A DNA stretch of 64,000 nucleotides, from positions 23,496 to 87,495 of the forward strand of contig DATJGS010000029.1 of assembly GCA_035494735.1 (NCBI GenBank). The letters run 5' to 3'. Numbering within the stretch: the stretch's first letter is position 1; each line of letters begins with the position of its first letter. Source of the DNA: DATJGS01 sp035494735. Its GTDB lineage: Bacteria; Eisenbacteria; RBG-16-71-46. Under the pieces are notes generated by a model. The model did not search any database. It was not told the DNA's origin and saw only the letters and a program-made list of their open reading frames with translations. Positions 44,036 to 53,821 of the stretch are shown here, one piece after another. The translations under genes were made by a program, and so were the position numbers.

Positions 44036-46639
44036 TTAGCCGCCGACCGCCACTTCCTGCCGCGGCTTGATCACGAACTCGTCGTCCGCGACGTCGACCT
44101 CCAGCGTCTGCCCCGCGCGAAACTCACCCTTCAGCAGGCGCATGGCGAGCGGGTTCTGCAGCCGGCGCTGCAGCGTGCGCTTGAGCGGGCGCGCGCCGAA
44201 GTGCGGGTCGTAGCCCTCGTCGGCCAGCGCGTCGCGCGCCGCGTCCGAGAGCGTGAGCCCGATCTGGCGATCGGCGAGCATGCCGCGCAGGCCCTCGACG
44301 GCCAGCGTCACGATGGCGCGCAGTTCCTCGCGCCTGAGCGCGTGGAAGATCACGATCTCGTCGATACGGTTCAGGAACTCGGGCCGGAAGTGCTCGCGCA
44401 GCGCGCGCTGGATGAGCGACTCCATCTCGCGCCGATCCGCCTCGCCGAACTCGAGGATGACCTGCGAGCCGAGGTTGCTCGTCATCACGACGAGCGTGTT
44501 GCGGAAGTCGACCGTGCGGCCCTGGCCGTCCGTGAGGCGGCCGTCGTCGAGCAGTTGGAGCAGCACGTTCAGCACTTCGGGATGCGCCTTCTCGATCTCG
44601 TCGAGCAGGATCACCGAGTACGGGCGCCGGCGCACGGCTTCGGTGAGCGCGCCGCCCTCCTCGTAACCGACGTAGCCGGGCGGCGCGCCGATCATGCGCG
44701 CGACGGCGTGCTTCTCCTGGTACTCGCTCATGTCGATGCGCACCATCGCGTGCTCGTCGTCGAACAGAAATTCGGCGAGCGCGCGGGCCAGCTCGGTCTT
44801 GCCGACGCCGGTGGGGCCCAGAAACAGGAACGAGCCGATCGGGCGCTTAGGATCCTGCAGCCCGGCGCGAGCGCGGCGCACGGCTTCGGACACGACGCGC
44901 ACCGCCTCGTCCTGGCCGATCACGCGCCGGTGCAGCCGCTCTTCCATCTTCACGAGCTTCTGCACTTCGCCTTCCAGCAGGCGCGAGACGGGCACGCCGG
45001 TCCACTTGGAGATGACCTCGGCGATGTCCTCCTCGTCGACCTCCTCCTTCAGCATGCGGTGCTCGAGCTGCGTCTTCGCGAGCCGCGCGTTCTCCTGCTC
45101 GATCTGACGCTCGACCTGCAGCAGCTGCCCGTAGCGCAGCTCGGCGACGCGCGCCAGGTCGCCGACGCGCTCGGCCTTTGCTTCCTCGGTCTTGATGCGC
45201 TCGCGCTCGGCCTTGAGCTTGCGGATGCCGTCGACGCCTTCCTTCTCCTTCTTCCAGTGCGTCTCGAGCACGGACTTCTCCGAGCGCACGCGGGTCAGTT
45301 CCTCGTCGAGGCGGCGCAGCCGGTCGCGGCTGCCGGCGTCGCTCTCCTTGGTGAGCGCCTGGCGCTCGATCGCGAGCTGGCGTTCGCGGCGCGTGAGTTC
45401 GTCGAGCTCGATCGGCATCGAGTCGATCTCCATGCGCAGGCGCGACGCCGCCTCGTCGACGAGATCGATCGCCTTGTCCGGCAGCTTGCGCTCGGTCAGG
45501 TAGCGGTTCGAGAGCATGGCCGCCGCGACGAGCGCGGAGTCCTTGATGCGGATGCCGTGGTGCACTTCGTAGCGCTCCTTCAGGCCGCGCAGGATGGCGA
45601 TGGTGTCCTCGACGCTCGGCTCGTCCACGAAGATCGGCTGGAAGCGCCGCTCGAGCGCCGCGTCCTTCTCGATGTGCTTGCGGTACTCGTCGAGCGTGGT
45701 CGCGCCGACGCAGTGCAGCTCACCGCGCGCGAGCGCCGGCTTCAAGAGATTCGACGCGTCCATCGCGCCCTCGGCGCCGCCCGCGCCGACGAGCGTGTGC
45801 AGTTCGTCGATGAACAGCACGACGCGCGACTCTGCGGCGGTGACTTCCTTGAGCACGGCCTTCAGCCGATCCTCGAACTCGCCGCGGAACTTGCTGCCGG
45901 CGATGAGCGAGCCGAGGTCGAGCGTGATCACGCGCTTGTCTTTCAGGCTCTCGGGCACGTCGCCCGACACGATGCGCTGCGCCAGGCCTTCGACGATCGC
46001 GGTCTTGCCGACGCCGGGATCGCCGATCAGCACCGGGTTGTTCTTGGTGCGCCGCGACAGCACCTGGATGACACGGCGGATCTCGTCGTCGCGCCCGATC
46101 ACCGGGTCGAGCTTGCCCTGGCGCGCCGCGGCCGTGAGGTCGCGGCCGTATTTCATCAGCGCCTGGTACTTGTCCTCGGGGCTGTCGTCGGTGACGCGCT
46201 GGCCGCCGCGCACGTGTTGCAACGCCTGCAGGATGGCTTCCGGCGTGACGCCGGAGCGCGCCAGCACGCGCGCCGCGGCGTCGCCGGTCGCGGGATCGGC
46301 GAGCGCGGCAAGCAGGTGCTCGACGCTGACGTATTCGTCCTTCAAGCGCTCGGCCGCGGACTCGGCGCTCTCCAGTACCTCGCGCAGCCGATCGCCCACC
46401 ACCATCGATCCGCCCTGCACGCGCGGCAGCGAGCGCATCGCCTCGGCGAGATCCTGAGCGAGACGGTCGCGGGACACGCCGAGCTTCTGCAGCACGGCGG
46501 CGACCGTGCCCTCGCCCTCGGCGAGCAGCGCGGCGAGCAGATGAAGCGGCGTCAGCTCCTGGTGGCTGGCTTCGCGCGCGACGCGCTGCGCGCGCTCCAG
46601 CGCTTCCTGGGACTTGACGGTGTATCGATCGAGACGCAT
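44036..46639 (-). CDS. clpB: ATP-dependent disaggregase ClpB
   Basis: An 867-residue Hsp100 chaperone that rescues aggregated proteins together with DnaK. The N-domain (about 1-145) has the two Clp repeats. NBD1 has Walker A GDPGVGKT (206-213) and Walker B VVLFIDELHTLVGAG. A long coiled-coil middle domain (about 405-530: RQLAIERQALTKES, LKAERERIKTEEAKAE) identifies ClpB rather than ClpA/ClpC. NBD2 has Walker A GPTGVGKT (608-615), VILLDEIEKAHPEV and the sensor-2 motif FGARPLKRTLQR. There is no IGL/F tripeptide for ClpP binding that I can see. The start is the ATG at 46639 after GGAGAG. A possible housekeeping promoter lies at 46690-46718; no CIRCE repeat is visible. Confidence 0.97.
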   Translation of the reverse strand: MRLDRYTVKSQEALERAQRVAREASHQELTPLHLLAALLAEGEGTVAAVLQKLGVSRDRLAQDLAEAMRSLPRVQGGSMVVGDRLREVLESAESAAERLKDEYVSVEHLLAALADPATGDAAARVLARSGVTPEAILQALQHVRGGQRVTDDSPEDKYQALMKYGRDLTAAARQGKLDPVIGRDDEIRRVIQVLSRRTKNNPVLIGDPGVGKTAIVEGLAQRIVSGDVPESLKDKRVITLDLGSLIAGSKFRGEFEDRLKAVLKEVTAAESRVVLFIDELHTLVGAGGAEGAMDASNLLKPALARGELHCVGATTLDEYRKHIEKDAALERRFQPIFVDEPSVEDTIAILRGLKERYEVHHGIRIKDSALVAAAMLSNRYLTERKLPDKAIDLVDEAASRLRMEIDSMPIELDELTRRERQLAIERQALTKESDAGSRDRLRRLDEELTRVRSEKSVLETHWKKEKEGVDGIRKLKAERERIKTEEAKAERVGDLARVAELRYGQLLQVERQIEQENARLAKTQLEHRMLKEEVDEEDIAEVISKWTGVPVSRLLEGEVQKLVKMEERLHRRVIGQDEAVRVVSEAVRRARAGLQDPKRPIGSFLFLGPTGVGKTELARALAEFLFDDEHAMVRIDMSEYQEKHAVARMIGAPPGYVGYEEGGALTEAVRRRPYSVILLDEIEKAHPEVLNVLLQLLDDGRLTDGQGRTVDFRNTLVVMTSNLGSQVILEFGEADRREMESLIQRALREHFRPEFLNRIDEIVIFHALRREELRAIVTLAVEGLRGMLADRQIGLTLSDAARDALADEGYDPHFGARPLKRTLQRRLQNPLAMRLLKGEFRAGQTLEVDVADDEFVIKPRQEVAVGG

Positions 46640-46689
46640 GGCCTTGCTCTCCTTCTCCTCAAGAAACTCGTTCCTAGAGATGAGGCAGG

Positions 46690-46718
46690 CTAGCACAGCG
46701 TTTCGACCGTGATTGCAA
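46690..46718 (-). promoter_or_regulatory. possible clpB promoter
   Basis: On the minus strand TTGCAA (46718-46713) and TGCTAG (46695-46690) are separated by 17 bases and would start transcription about 44 bases before the clpB ATG. It looks like a housekeeping rather than a sigma-32 promoter. Matches are partial. Confidence 0.38.
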
Positions 46719-46753
46719 CGCCCGGAGCGGCGAATCGTTCATATCGAAACGCG

Positions 46754-46780
46754 GAAGGCCGGCCCGATGGGCCGGCCTTC
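46754..46780 (-). terminator. hairpin, likely terminator of the EP-repeat gene
   Basis: A perfect 12-base stem (GAAGGCCGGCCC and complement) with a three-base loop lies 29 bases beyond the stop of the minus-strand gene at 46809, followed by GTTTCGATAT on that strand. Confidence 0.55.
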
Positions 46781-46808
46781 GTGGCGACGACGCGGGGCTG
46801 GCGCGCGA

Positions 46809-48509
<1,701 letters not shown>

Positions 48510-48530
48510 CGCGACCCCCGCGCCACCGGG

Positions 48531-49151
48531 CTACCAGTCGGAGAAGCGTTCCTCTTTCCAGGGATCGGCTTCGTTGTGATAGCCGTTCTGTTCCCAGAAC
48601 CCTGGACGATCGCGGTCGACGAGTTCGAGCGCGCGGATCCACTTCGCACTCTTCCAGAAATAGCGCTGCGGCACGACCAGCCGCAACGGCCATCCGTGGT
48701 CGGGTGTGAGAGGCACGCCATCGTGCTTGTCCGCGAGCAGCGCGTCATCCTTCATCAACTCCGCGAGAGGCAGGTTGGCGGTGAAACCCTGCTCGGCGTG
48801 CGCGATCGCATACGCCGCCTTGGGACTCACTCCCGCCCTGCCGAGAATCTCCTTCACCGACACGCCCTGCCAGACGTTGTCGAAGCGACTCCACCGCGTG
48901 ACGCAGTGGATGTCGCTGCGCACATCGATCCGTGGAAGGGTCTGGAACTCGTCCCAGTTCCAGCTGAGCGGCCTCTCCACCAGGCCGTGAACCTTGAACG
49001 ACCACGTCCCCAGATCGATTCGAGGCACCGAGCCGTAGTGCAGCACGGGCCACTTCTCGGTGAGCACCTGCCCCGGGGGCAGTCGGCGCTCTTGCCTCGG
49101 GCTGTCGAATTTATCGGCGCTCTGGGTCGGAACATTCAGGTCGGAATCGAT
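48531..49151 (-). CDS. molybdopterin-dependent oxidoreductase, sulfite-oxidase/YedY-like
   Basis: The protein has the sulfite-oxidase Mo-cofactor fold: RLPPGQVLTEKWPVLHYGSV, FKVHGLVERPLSWNWDEF, the Mo-ligating cysteine in DIHCVTRWSRFDNVWQGV, PLTPDHGWPLRLVVPQRYFW and KSAKWIRALELVDRDRPGFW. Length (about 206) fits the small single-domain group; no Tat signal is seen, so it is probably cytoplasmic. The start is unusual. The only normal start codon near the N-terminus is a GTG at 49067, which would remove the conserved RLPPGQ. Upstream the frame stays open to a TAG at 49160, and a strong AGGAGG sits five bases before an ATC at 49151. I use that point, as an ATC start or a mutated ATG. Electron partner and substrate are unknown. 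Confidence 0.85.
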   Translation of the reverse strand: MDSDLNVPTQSADKFDSPRQERRLPPGQVLTEKWPVLHYGSVPRIDLGTWSFKVHGLVERPLSWNWDEFQTLPRIDVRSDIHCVTRWSRFDNVWQGVSVKEILGRAGVSPKAAYAIAHAEQGFTANLPLAELMKDDALLADKHDGVPLTPDHGWPLRLVVPQRYFWKSAKWIRALELVDRDRPGFWEQNGYHNEADPWKEERFSDW

Positions 49152-49342
49152 GACGCCCTCCTAAGGAGCGGCCGTGAGGATCGGACTGGGCACGCCACCG
49201 GCGTGGCCGGAACAGGCCTGGCGGACGCCGGGATGCTACACCGCCTCAGGGGTTTGCGCGATAGGCTGCTGCCCGGGAACGCCGGCCGGAGAGACGCGGC
49301 GCCCACCCCGCTCAGGGATCGGCGCCGCGCTCGCGGAACTTC

Positions 49343-51583
49343 TCAGAAATCCGTCGACAGGCTGCCCACCAGCGAGATACCCGGGTCGTCCACGGAGGCC
49401 AGCGCCTGACGGTACGGCGTGTCCGTGAAGTTGCGCACGCCGAGCACGAGACGCTGCCCCGTGCCGAGGCGCGCGCCGGCGAACACGTCGCCGACGATCC
49501 ACTCGGCCTTGAACGCGCCGATCTGCGGCACGCCCGGCGTCGGGACCGGCAGTCGATTCGTGCGCCACGAGTAGCGCGTCGAGGGCTCGAGCCAGTAGCG
49601 CCCGGTCTTGTTCGTCCAGCGCAGCGCGAACGTGCCCTTGAACGGCGGCACGTTCGGCAACGGGCCTTCCGCGATCGTCTGCGGGCCCGACGCCGTCGCG
49701 ATCACCGCGGACTTCGTGATGTCGCCGACCGTGCCCGTGCACGTGGCGCGCGCCGTCCACTGCTCGTGGAAGTGAACCTCGGCCTCGGCCTCGCCGCCCC
49801 AGATCGTCGCCTCCGAGATGTTCACGTACTGGTACGTGGACGGCGCGCCCGGCGCGGGCGGGGCCGCGACCTGCACGGCGTCGATGAGGTCGTTGTACGT
49901 CGAATAGAACAGGTTGCCGGCGAACGCGAGATCGCCCGGTCCCCAGCGCAGGCCGAAGTCGCCGGACACGCTCTTCTCGGGCTTGAGGGCCTGGTTGCCG
50001 ATCACCGTACCGACCGAGGCCGGACCGTTGAAGAACAGATCCTGGGCGTTCGGCTGGCGATAGCCGTTCGCGACGTTCGCGGTCACGTGCAGATCGGCGA
50101 TCGGCGTGTACACGACGCCGAACGAGCCCGAGCCCGCGTCGTTGTCGAGCTTGTACGCCGGGAAGTTCGCGCTCGCCGAGTTCACGCCGACGTCGGTGCG
50201 GTAGTGGTAGTGCGTGAAGCGGCCGCCCACGTCGAACGTCCACTGCGGTCCCGCGAACCACTCGCTCTGCGCGAACGCCGCGAGGTTGTCGAAGTTGCCG
50301 TCGGGCACGGACGCCGTGACCAGCACGCTGGTCGGCGCGAGCGGCTGATTCGACGCGTCCTCGTACGTGCGGTGCCGCACGTTGTCGCCGTCCGTGTGAT
50401 CGCGCGCCACGTCGATGCCGCCGACGAGCTGCGTGTGCGTCGTGCGGCGCGACGTGCCCTGCAGCTGCACGCCGTACGTGCCCAGCTTGAAGTAGCGATC
50501 CTGGAGCTGCACGCGATGGTCCGTGCCCGGCGGGTAGCCCGGCGGCAGGAACGCGGTGCCGTCGATCTCGTTCGAGAAGAAGTCGCGCGACTCGCGCTGC
50601 CAGTACGCGCGCAGCTGCGTCGCCGCCAGCCACGACGCCGGCGTCTTGTGCTCGAGGTCGACGTGCGCCTCGTCACGGTCGTAGAACGAGAAATCGAAGT
50701 CCTGATGGAAACCGGGAATGTCGAACAGCAGTCCGGGGATGCCGATGTCCTTCGCGCGATACAGCTGGTAGCCGGCCTTGAGCGCGGTCTGCTCGGTGAG
50801 GTCGTAGCGGACGTTGGCCAGCGCGTTGTAGTCGGAGAAGCCGGACAGCGGAACCGTGCCGTTCGCCGAACGGTAGTCCTCGGCCTTGCGGCCGCCGCTC
50901 GAGAGGTACGCGGACAGCTTGCCGACGCGCGGCATCAGCTCGAGGAAGCCGGTGCGCTCCTTCTCGGCCGAGCTGCCGCCCAGCGTCGCCGCGCCGCGCA
51001 GCGCGGTGGTGCCGTCGCTCGGCGGCGCCTGGCGCGTGATGATGTTGATCGCCCCGCCCAGCGCGTCCGATCCGTACGCCACCGACGACGGCCCGCGCAC
51101 GACCTCGACGCGCTCGACCTGCGACGCGTCGACCAGTGACGGATGCGGGCCGTTGCCGCGCGCGCTGTTCATCGGGAAGCCGTCCATCATCACGAGCACG
51201 CGCTGGCCGGTCAGCCCGCGAATCACCGGCCGCTGCTCCCACGGACTGTCCTTGCTGTTGTCGACGCCCGGCAGGTTCGTGAGCATGTCGCCGATCACGG
51301 TCGGCGCCGCGTCGCGGATCTGCGCGCGGGTCACGAACGACAGCGCCTGCGGCGACTCGAAGTAGGCGCGCGGATAGCGCGCGCCGGTGACCACCGTCTC
51401 CTTGAGGAACGTGACCGGACGCGTCGTGTCGGCGAACGCCGAACCGCGCGCGGGAGCCCCTGCCGCCTGCGCCGCGCTGAACGCGACGACGAGGCCGAGT
51501 GCCGTGGACGCCGCGACGATCGCCGTCAAGCGATCGATCAGCTGGGCGCTCCGGGCGCTCGCAGGGGTGCGGAACCTGTGCAT
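49343..51583 (-). CDS. TonB-dependent outer-membrane receptor
   Basis: A 746-residue receptor. A long signal peptide (LTAIVAASTALGLVVAFSAA, cleavage at QAAGA) is followed by a TonB-box-like strand near VTFLKETVVTGARYPR, the plug domain (ALSFVTRAQIRDAAPTVIGD, LVMMDGFPMNSARGNG, VEVVRGPSSVAYGSDALGGA, then INIITRQ), and a 22-strand barrel ending in GSLSTDF with a terminal Phe. Such receptors take up siderophores, cobalamin, sugars or peptides using TonB-ExbBD, none of which is in the window, so the ligand is open. The start ATG at 51583 has GAGGAGG about ten bases upstream. No Fur box or cobalamin riboswitch is recognisable in the short leader. Confidence 0.95.
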   Translation of the reverse strand: MHRFRTPASARSAQLIDRLTAIVAASTALGLVVAFSAAQAAGAPARGSAFADTTRPVTFLKETVVTGARYPRAYFESPQALSFVTRAQIRDAAPTVIGDMLTNLPGVDNSKDSPWEQRPVIRGLTGQRVLVMMDGFPMNSARGNGPHPSLVDASQVERVEVVRGPSSVAYGSDALGGAINIITRQAPPSDGTTALRGAATLGGSSAEKERTGFLELMPRVGKLSAYLSSGGRKAEDYRSANGTVPLSGFSDYNALANVRYDLTEQTALKAGYQLYRAKDIGIPGLLFDIPGFHQDFDFSFYDRDEAHVDLEHKTPASWLAATQLRAYWQRESRDFFSNEIDGTAFLPPGYPPGTDHRVQLQDRYFKLGTYGVQLQGTSRRTTHTQLVGGIDVARDHTDGDNVRHRTYEDASNQPLAPTSVLVTASVPDGNFDNLAAFAQSEWFAGPQWTFDVGGRFTHYHYRTDVGVNSASANFPAYKLDNDAGSGSFGVVYTPIADLHVTANVANGYRQPNAQDLFFNGPASVGTVIGNQALKPEKSVSGDFGLRWGPGDLAFAGNLFYSTYNDLIDAVQVAAPPAPGAPSTYQYVNISEATIWGGEAEAEVHFHEQWTARATCTGTVGDITKSAVIATASGPQTIAEGPLPNVPPFKGTFALRWTNKTGRYWLEPSTRYSWRTNRLPVPTPGVPQIGAFKAEWIVGDVFAGARLGTGQRLVLGVRNFTDTPYRQALASVDDPGISLVGSLSTDF

Positions 51584-51668
51584 GTGAACGATGCCTCCTC
51601 GAAAGCGCGGGGAATCCGGCGCCCCGCAAACGCCCGGGCTCACGCGATGTGAGACCCGATGAAATCCT

Positions 51669-52631
51669 TCACGGCGTCGCCGCCGGGTCCAGCGGACGCA
51701 CGCGCACGGCGTCGCCGTCGCGCCAGCGCACGTGGCGGCCGGCGCCGGGATCGCGCGCATAGCGCGCGACGAGGCGCGCCGCGTGCGCGACGCTGTCGTC
51801 GTCGCGCGGCCCGCACACGAGCGCGGTCGGGCCGCTGAAGTCGTCGGGCTCGAGCACCCAGCGCCGCCCGTCGGCGAAGCCGGCGAGCGCCGCGTTCTCG
51901 CCGGCGTTGCGCCCGAGCACGATCTTGAGCCGCTCGCCGATGCGCACGTGGCGCCCGACCCGCAGCAGCTCGACGTCGTCGAGCGTCGTCTCGTCTTCGG
52001 GCACGTGCGCGAACAGGTCGGCGAGCTTGAGCGAGAACTCGCGATCGGTCAGCAGACAGCCTCCGCCCGGGGCCGTGTAGTGCGACAGGCCGAACGCTTC
52101 CGCCATCGCGATCTGGGCCGCGCGGCCGCGGCCGCGGATCGCGCCGAGCTTCGTGCGGTCGACCCAGCCGCGCTTCTCGGGCTCGGTCTCGGGCAGCAGT
52201 CGCGCGCTCAGCGGCCGCAGGATCCAACCCTCGAGACCGCTCGTGCGGTCGATGAGCTGGAACGCGGCACGATGCTGGGACATCGGCCGCTGGCCCACGA
52301 CCTCGCCGGTGAACAGGAAGCGCGCGTCGAACTCCTCGAGGTACGGCTGTCCCAGCTGGAACATGAAGCGCCGGCAGTCCACGCACGGGTTCAGGTGACG
52401 GCCGTAGCCGTGACGCGGGTGGCGCAGCAGGCGCAGGTACTCCTCACCCTTCGCCCGCGTCACGAGGCGGATGCCGAGATCGCGCGCGACGTCGCGCACG
52501 TCGTTCCGGCACGCCGTCGGCGACTCCAGGTGCAGCCCGATGACCTCGATGCCCTGGTCGATCAGGAGCCGCGCGGCGAGCGCGCTGTCGAGGCCGCCCG
52601 AGAGCAGGCCCACGGCACGAATGGCGGACAT
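51669..52631 (-). CDS. PP-loop protein, MnmA/ThiI-like sulfurtransferase or ATP pyrophosphatase
   Basis: A 320-residue protein starting with a PP-loop ATP-binding motif, LLSGGLDSALAARLL (SGGLDS at 11-16), followed by GIEVIGLHLESPTACRND and the cysteine pair NPCVDCRRFMF (Cys83, Cys86), typical of tRNA thiolation enzymes of the MnmA/TtuA kind. A further Cys lies in TAPGGGCLLTD. The C-terminal 120 residues (LLRVGRHVRIGERLKIVLGR, WVLEPDDFSGPTALVCGP) differ from MnmA and resemble an NFACT-R/DUF814-like tail seen in a lesser-known clade of such proteins. A role in tRNA 2-thiolation or a related sulfur transfer is likely, but the exact nucleoside is open. The ATG at 52631 has GAGGTGA upstream. Confidence 0.82.
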   Translation of the reverse strand: MSAIRAVGLLSGGLDSALAARLLIDQGIEVIGLHLESPTACRNDVRDVARDLGIRLVTRAKGEEYLRLLRHPRHGYGRHLNPCVDCRRFMFQLGQPYLEEFDARFLFTGEVVGQRPMSQHRAAFQLIDRTSGLEGWILRPLSARLLPETEPEKRGWVDRTKLGAIRGRGRAAQIAMAEAFGLSHYTAPGGGCLLTDREFSLKLADLFAHVPEDETTLDDVELLRVGRHVRIGERLKIVLGRNAGENAALAGFADGRRWVLEPDDFSGPTALVCGPRDDDSVAHAARLVARYARDPGAGRHVRWRDGDAVRVRPLDPAATP

Positions 52632-52874
52632 GAAGCCGGTCACCTCGGTAATGGACGGCGGGGCACCCGGAACGGAGTGGGCGAAACGGCAGAGGGTTAC
52701 CAATCGCCCCGAGGGGTGTCAAGGTCCGGCGGACCGTCGCCTCCCGCCCGGCCGCGCCCTTGCGGCCGCCGCGCGCGACTGGCTAGCATGGCCTTCGAGT
52801 TTGCCTCGCTGCACCCACCCCGAGGCCCGCGCGCGGCCCTTCCGGCGTCCCCTCGAGCCCAGGTTCTCCCGCCC

Positions 52875-53303
52875 ATGCACGCTCCCGCCTTCAGCTGGTT
52901 CTCCGCGATCAGCGAGCTGTTCGTGACCGCCGGCGTCTTCCTCGTGATCCGCCGCAACTGGACGCGGCGCACGTTCCCGCTCGCCCTGTTCCTGTCCGTC
53001 GCGCTGTTCGAGGCGCTCGTCAACGTGATGTACATGGCGCGGCGCAGCGCGGAGGCGGCAAGCGCCGGCGCGCCTGCGATCGCGCCTTCGCTCCGGCTGT
53101 TCTTCGCGGTCCACGGCATGCTGTCGCTGCTCGCGTACCTGGTGTTCGTGATCCTCGGCGTGCTCGCGTACCAGGATCAGCGTGAGGGCCGCTTCTGGTT
53201 CCGCGACCGTCCGGCGCTCACCTGGACGTTCCTCGCCGTGTGGACGGTGAGCATCGTGTCGGGCGAAGTGATCTTCGCCGCGCGCTACCTCGTGCCGGCT
53301 TGA
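52875..53303 (+). CDS. small membrane protein, DUF420-like
   Basis: A 142-residue protein with four membrane segments (SAISELFVTAGVFLVIRRNW, LALFLSVALFEALVNVMYMA, LFFAVHGMLSLLAYLVFVIL, LTWTFLAVWTVSIVSGEVIF) and a His in the third (AVHGML). Proteins of this size and shape near respiratory genes are called DUF420 or CtaM-like; here there is no oxidase nearby, and I treat the name as tentative. The start ATG at 52875 opens directly on the first helix. Its TGA overlaps the TTG start of the next gene (TTGA at 53300-53303), so the two are translationally coupled. Confidence 0.72.
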   Translation: MHAPAFSWFSAISELFVTAGVFLVIRRNWTRRTFPLALFLSVALFEALVNVMYMARRSAEAASAGAPAIAPSLRLFFAVHGMLSLLAYLVFVILGVLAYQDQREGRFWFRDRPALTWTFLAVWTVSIVSGEVIFAARYLVPA

Positions 53304-53821
53304 GCGATTCGCGCGCCCGCGCGCCGCGGCGAGCGGCGCCGGCCGGTTCGGCGCCCTATCCACGAGCGGCGCGGCTGCGCGCGCCGCTCGCGCTCCTCGT
53401 CGGCGCGTTGTTGACGATCGAAGCCGGCGGCGGGCTCGTGATCTTCTTCGCCCGCCTGGCGTTCGGCACGACGCCCGGCGAAGCGGTGCACGTGATCGTC
53501 GGCGTGGCCCTCAGCGCGGCGTACGCGGCGTACCAGGTCGGGCACTGGAACCGGGTCGCGCCGTTTCGCGCGCGCCTCGACTACGCGCTCGGGCTGATCG
53601 CGGCGCTGGCCCTGTCGGCCACGAATCTGACCGGCCTGTGGCTGGGAGTCGCGTGGTGGCGCGAACGCGTGGTGCACGCTTCGGCCGCGCCGGTCGCGTA
53701 CGGCACGCTGCTGAGCGCGGCGCACAACATCGGCAGCCTCGTGACGCTGACGTTCCTCAGCGCGCATCTGGCCGCGGTGTTCCGGCGCGACGCACGCGCG
53801 CGGCGCGCGCTCAGTTCTTGA
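53300..53821 (+). CDS. membrane protein with histidine-bearing helices, 173 aa
   Basis: Starting from the TTG at 53300, which overlaps the previous stop, the product has a basic N-terminal tail and four to five helices (APLALLVGALLTIEAGGGLV, AVHVIVGVALSAAYAAYQVG, ALGLIAALALSATNLTGLWL, LGVAWWRERVVHASAAPV, GSLVTLTFLSAHLAAVF). Several histidines fall in or at the edges of helices (AVHVIVG, YQVGHWN, SAAHNIG, SAHLAAV), a pattern that could bind b-type heme, as in DUF4405 or b561-like proteins, but I cannot show it. No ATG or GTG is available before the first helix. It is coupled to the preceding membrane gene, and its stop overlaps the end of the convergent S9 peptidase by 11 bases. Confidence 0.65.
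   Translation: MSDSRARAPRRAAPAGSAPYPRAARLRAPLALLVGALLTIEAGGGLVIFFARLAFGTTPGEAVHVIVGVALSAAYAAYQVGHWNRVAPFRARLDYALGLIAALALSATNLTGLWLGVAWWRERVVHASAAPVAYGTLLSAAHNIGSLVTLTFLSAHLAAVFRRDARARRALSS

Noticed and set aside
44012..46693. Plus-strand open frame of about 890 codons opposite clpB
   Set aside because: Composition is shadow-like (Leu/Ala/Arg/Val repeats without motifs), and the clpB strand is unambiguous.
51584..51668. Cobalamin riboswitch or Fur box upstream of the TonB receptor
   Set aside because: The leader is only about 85 bases, with no B12-box-like sequence or Fur-like AT-rich palindrome.
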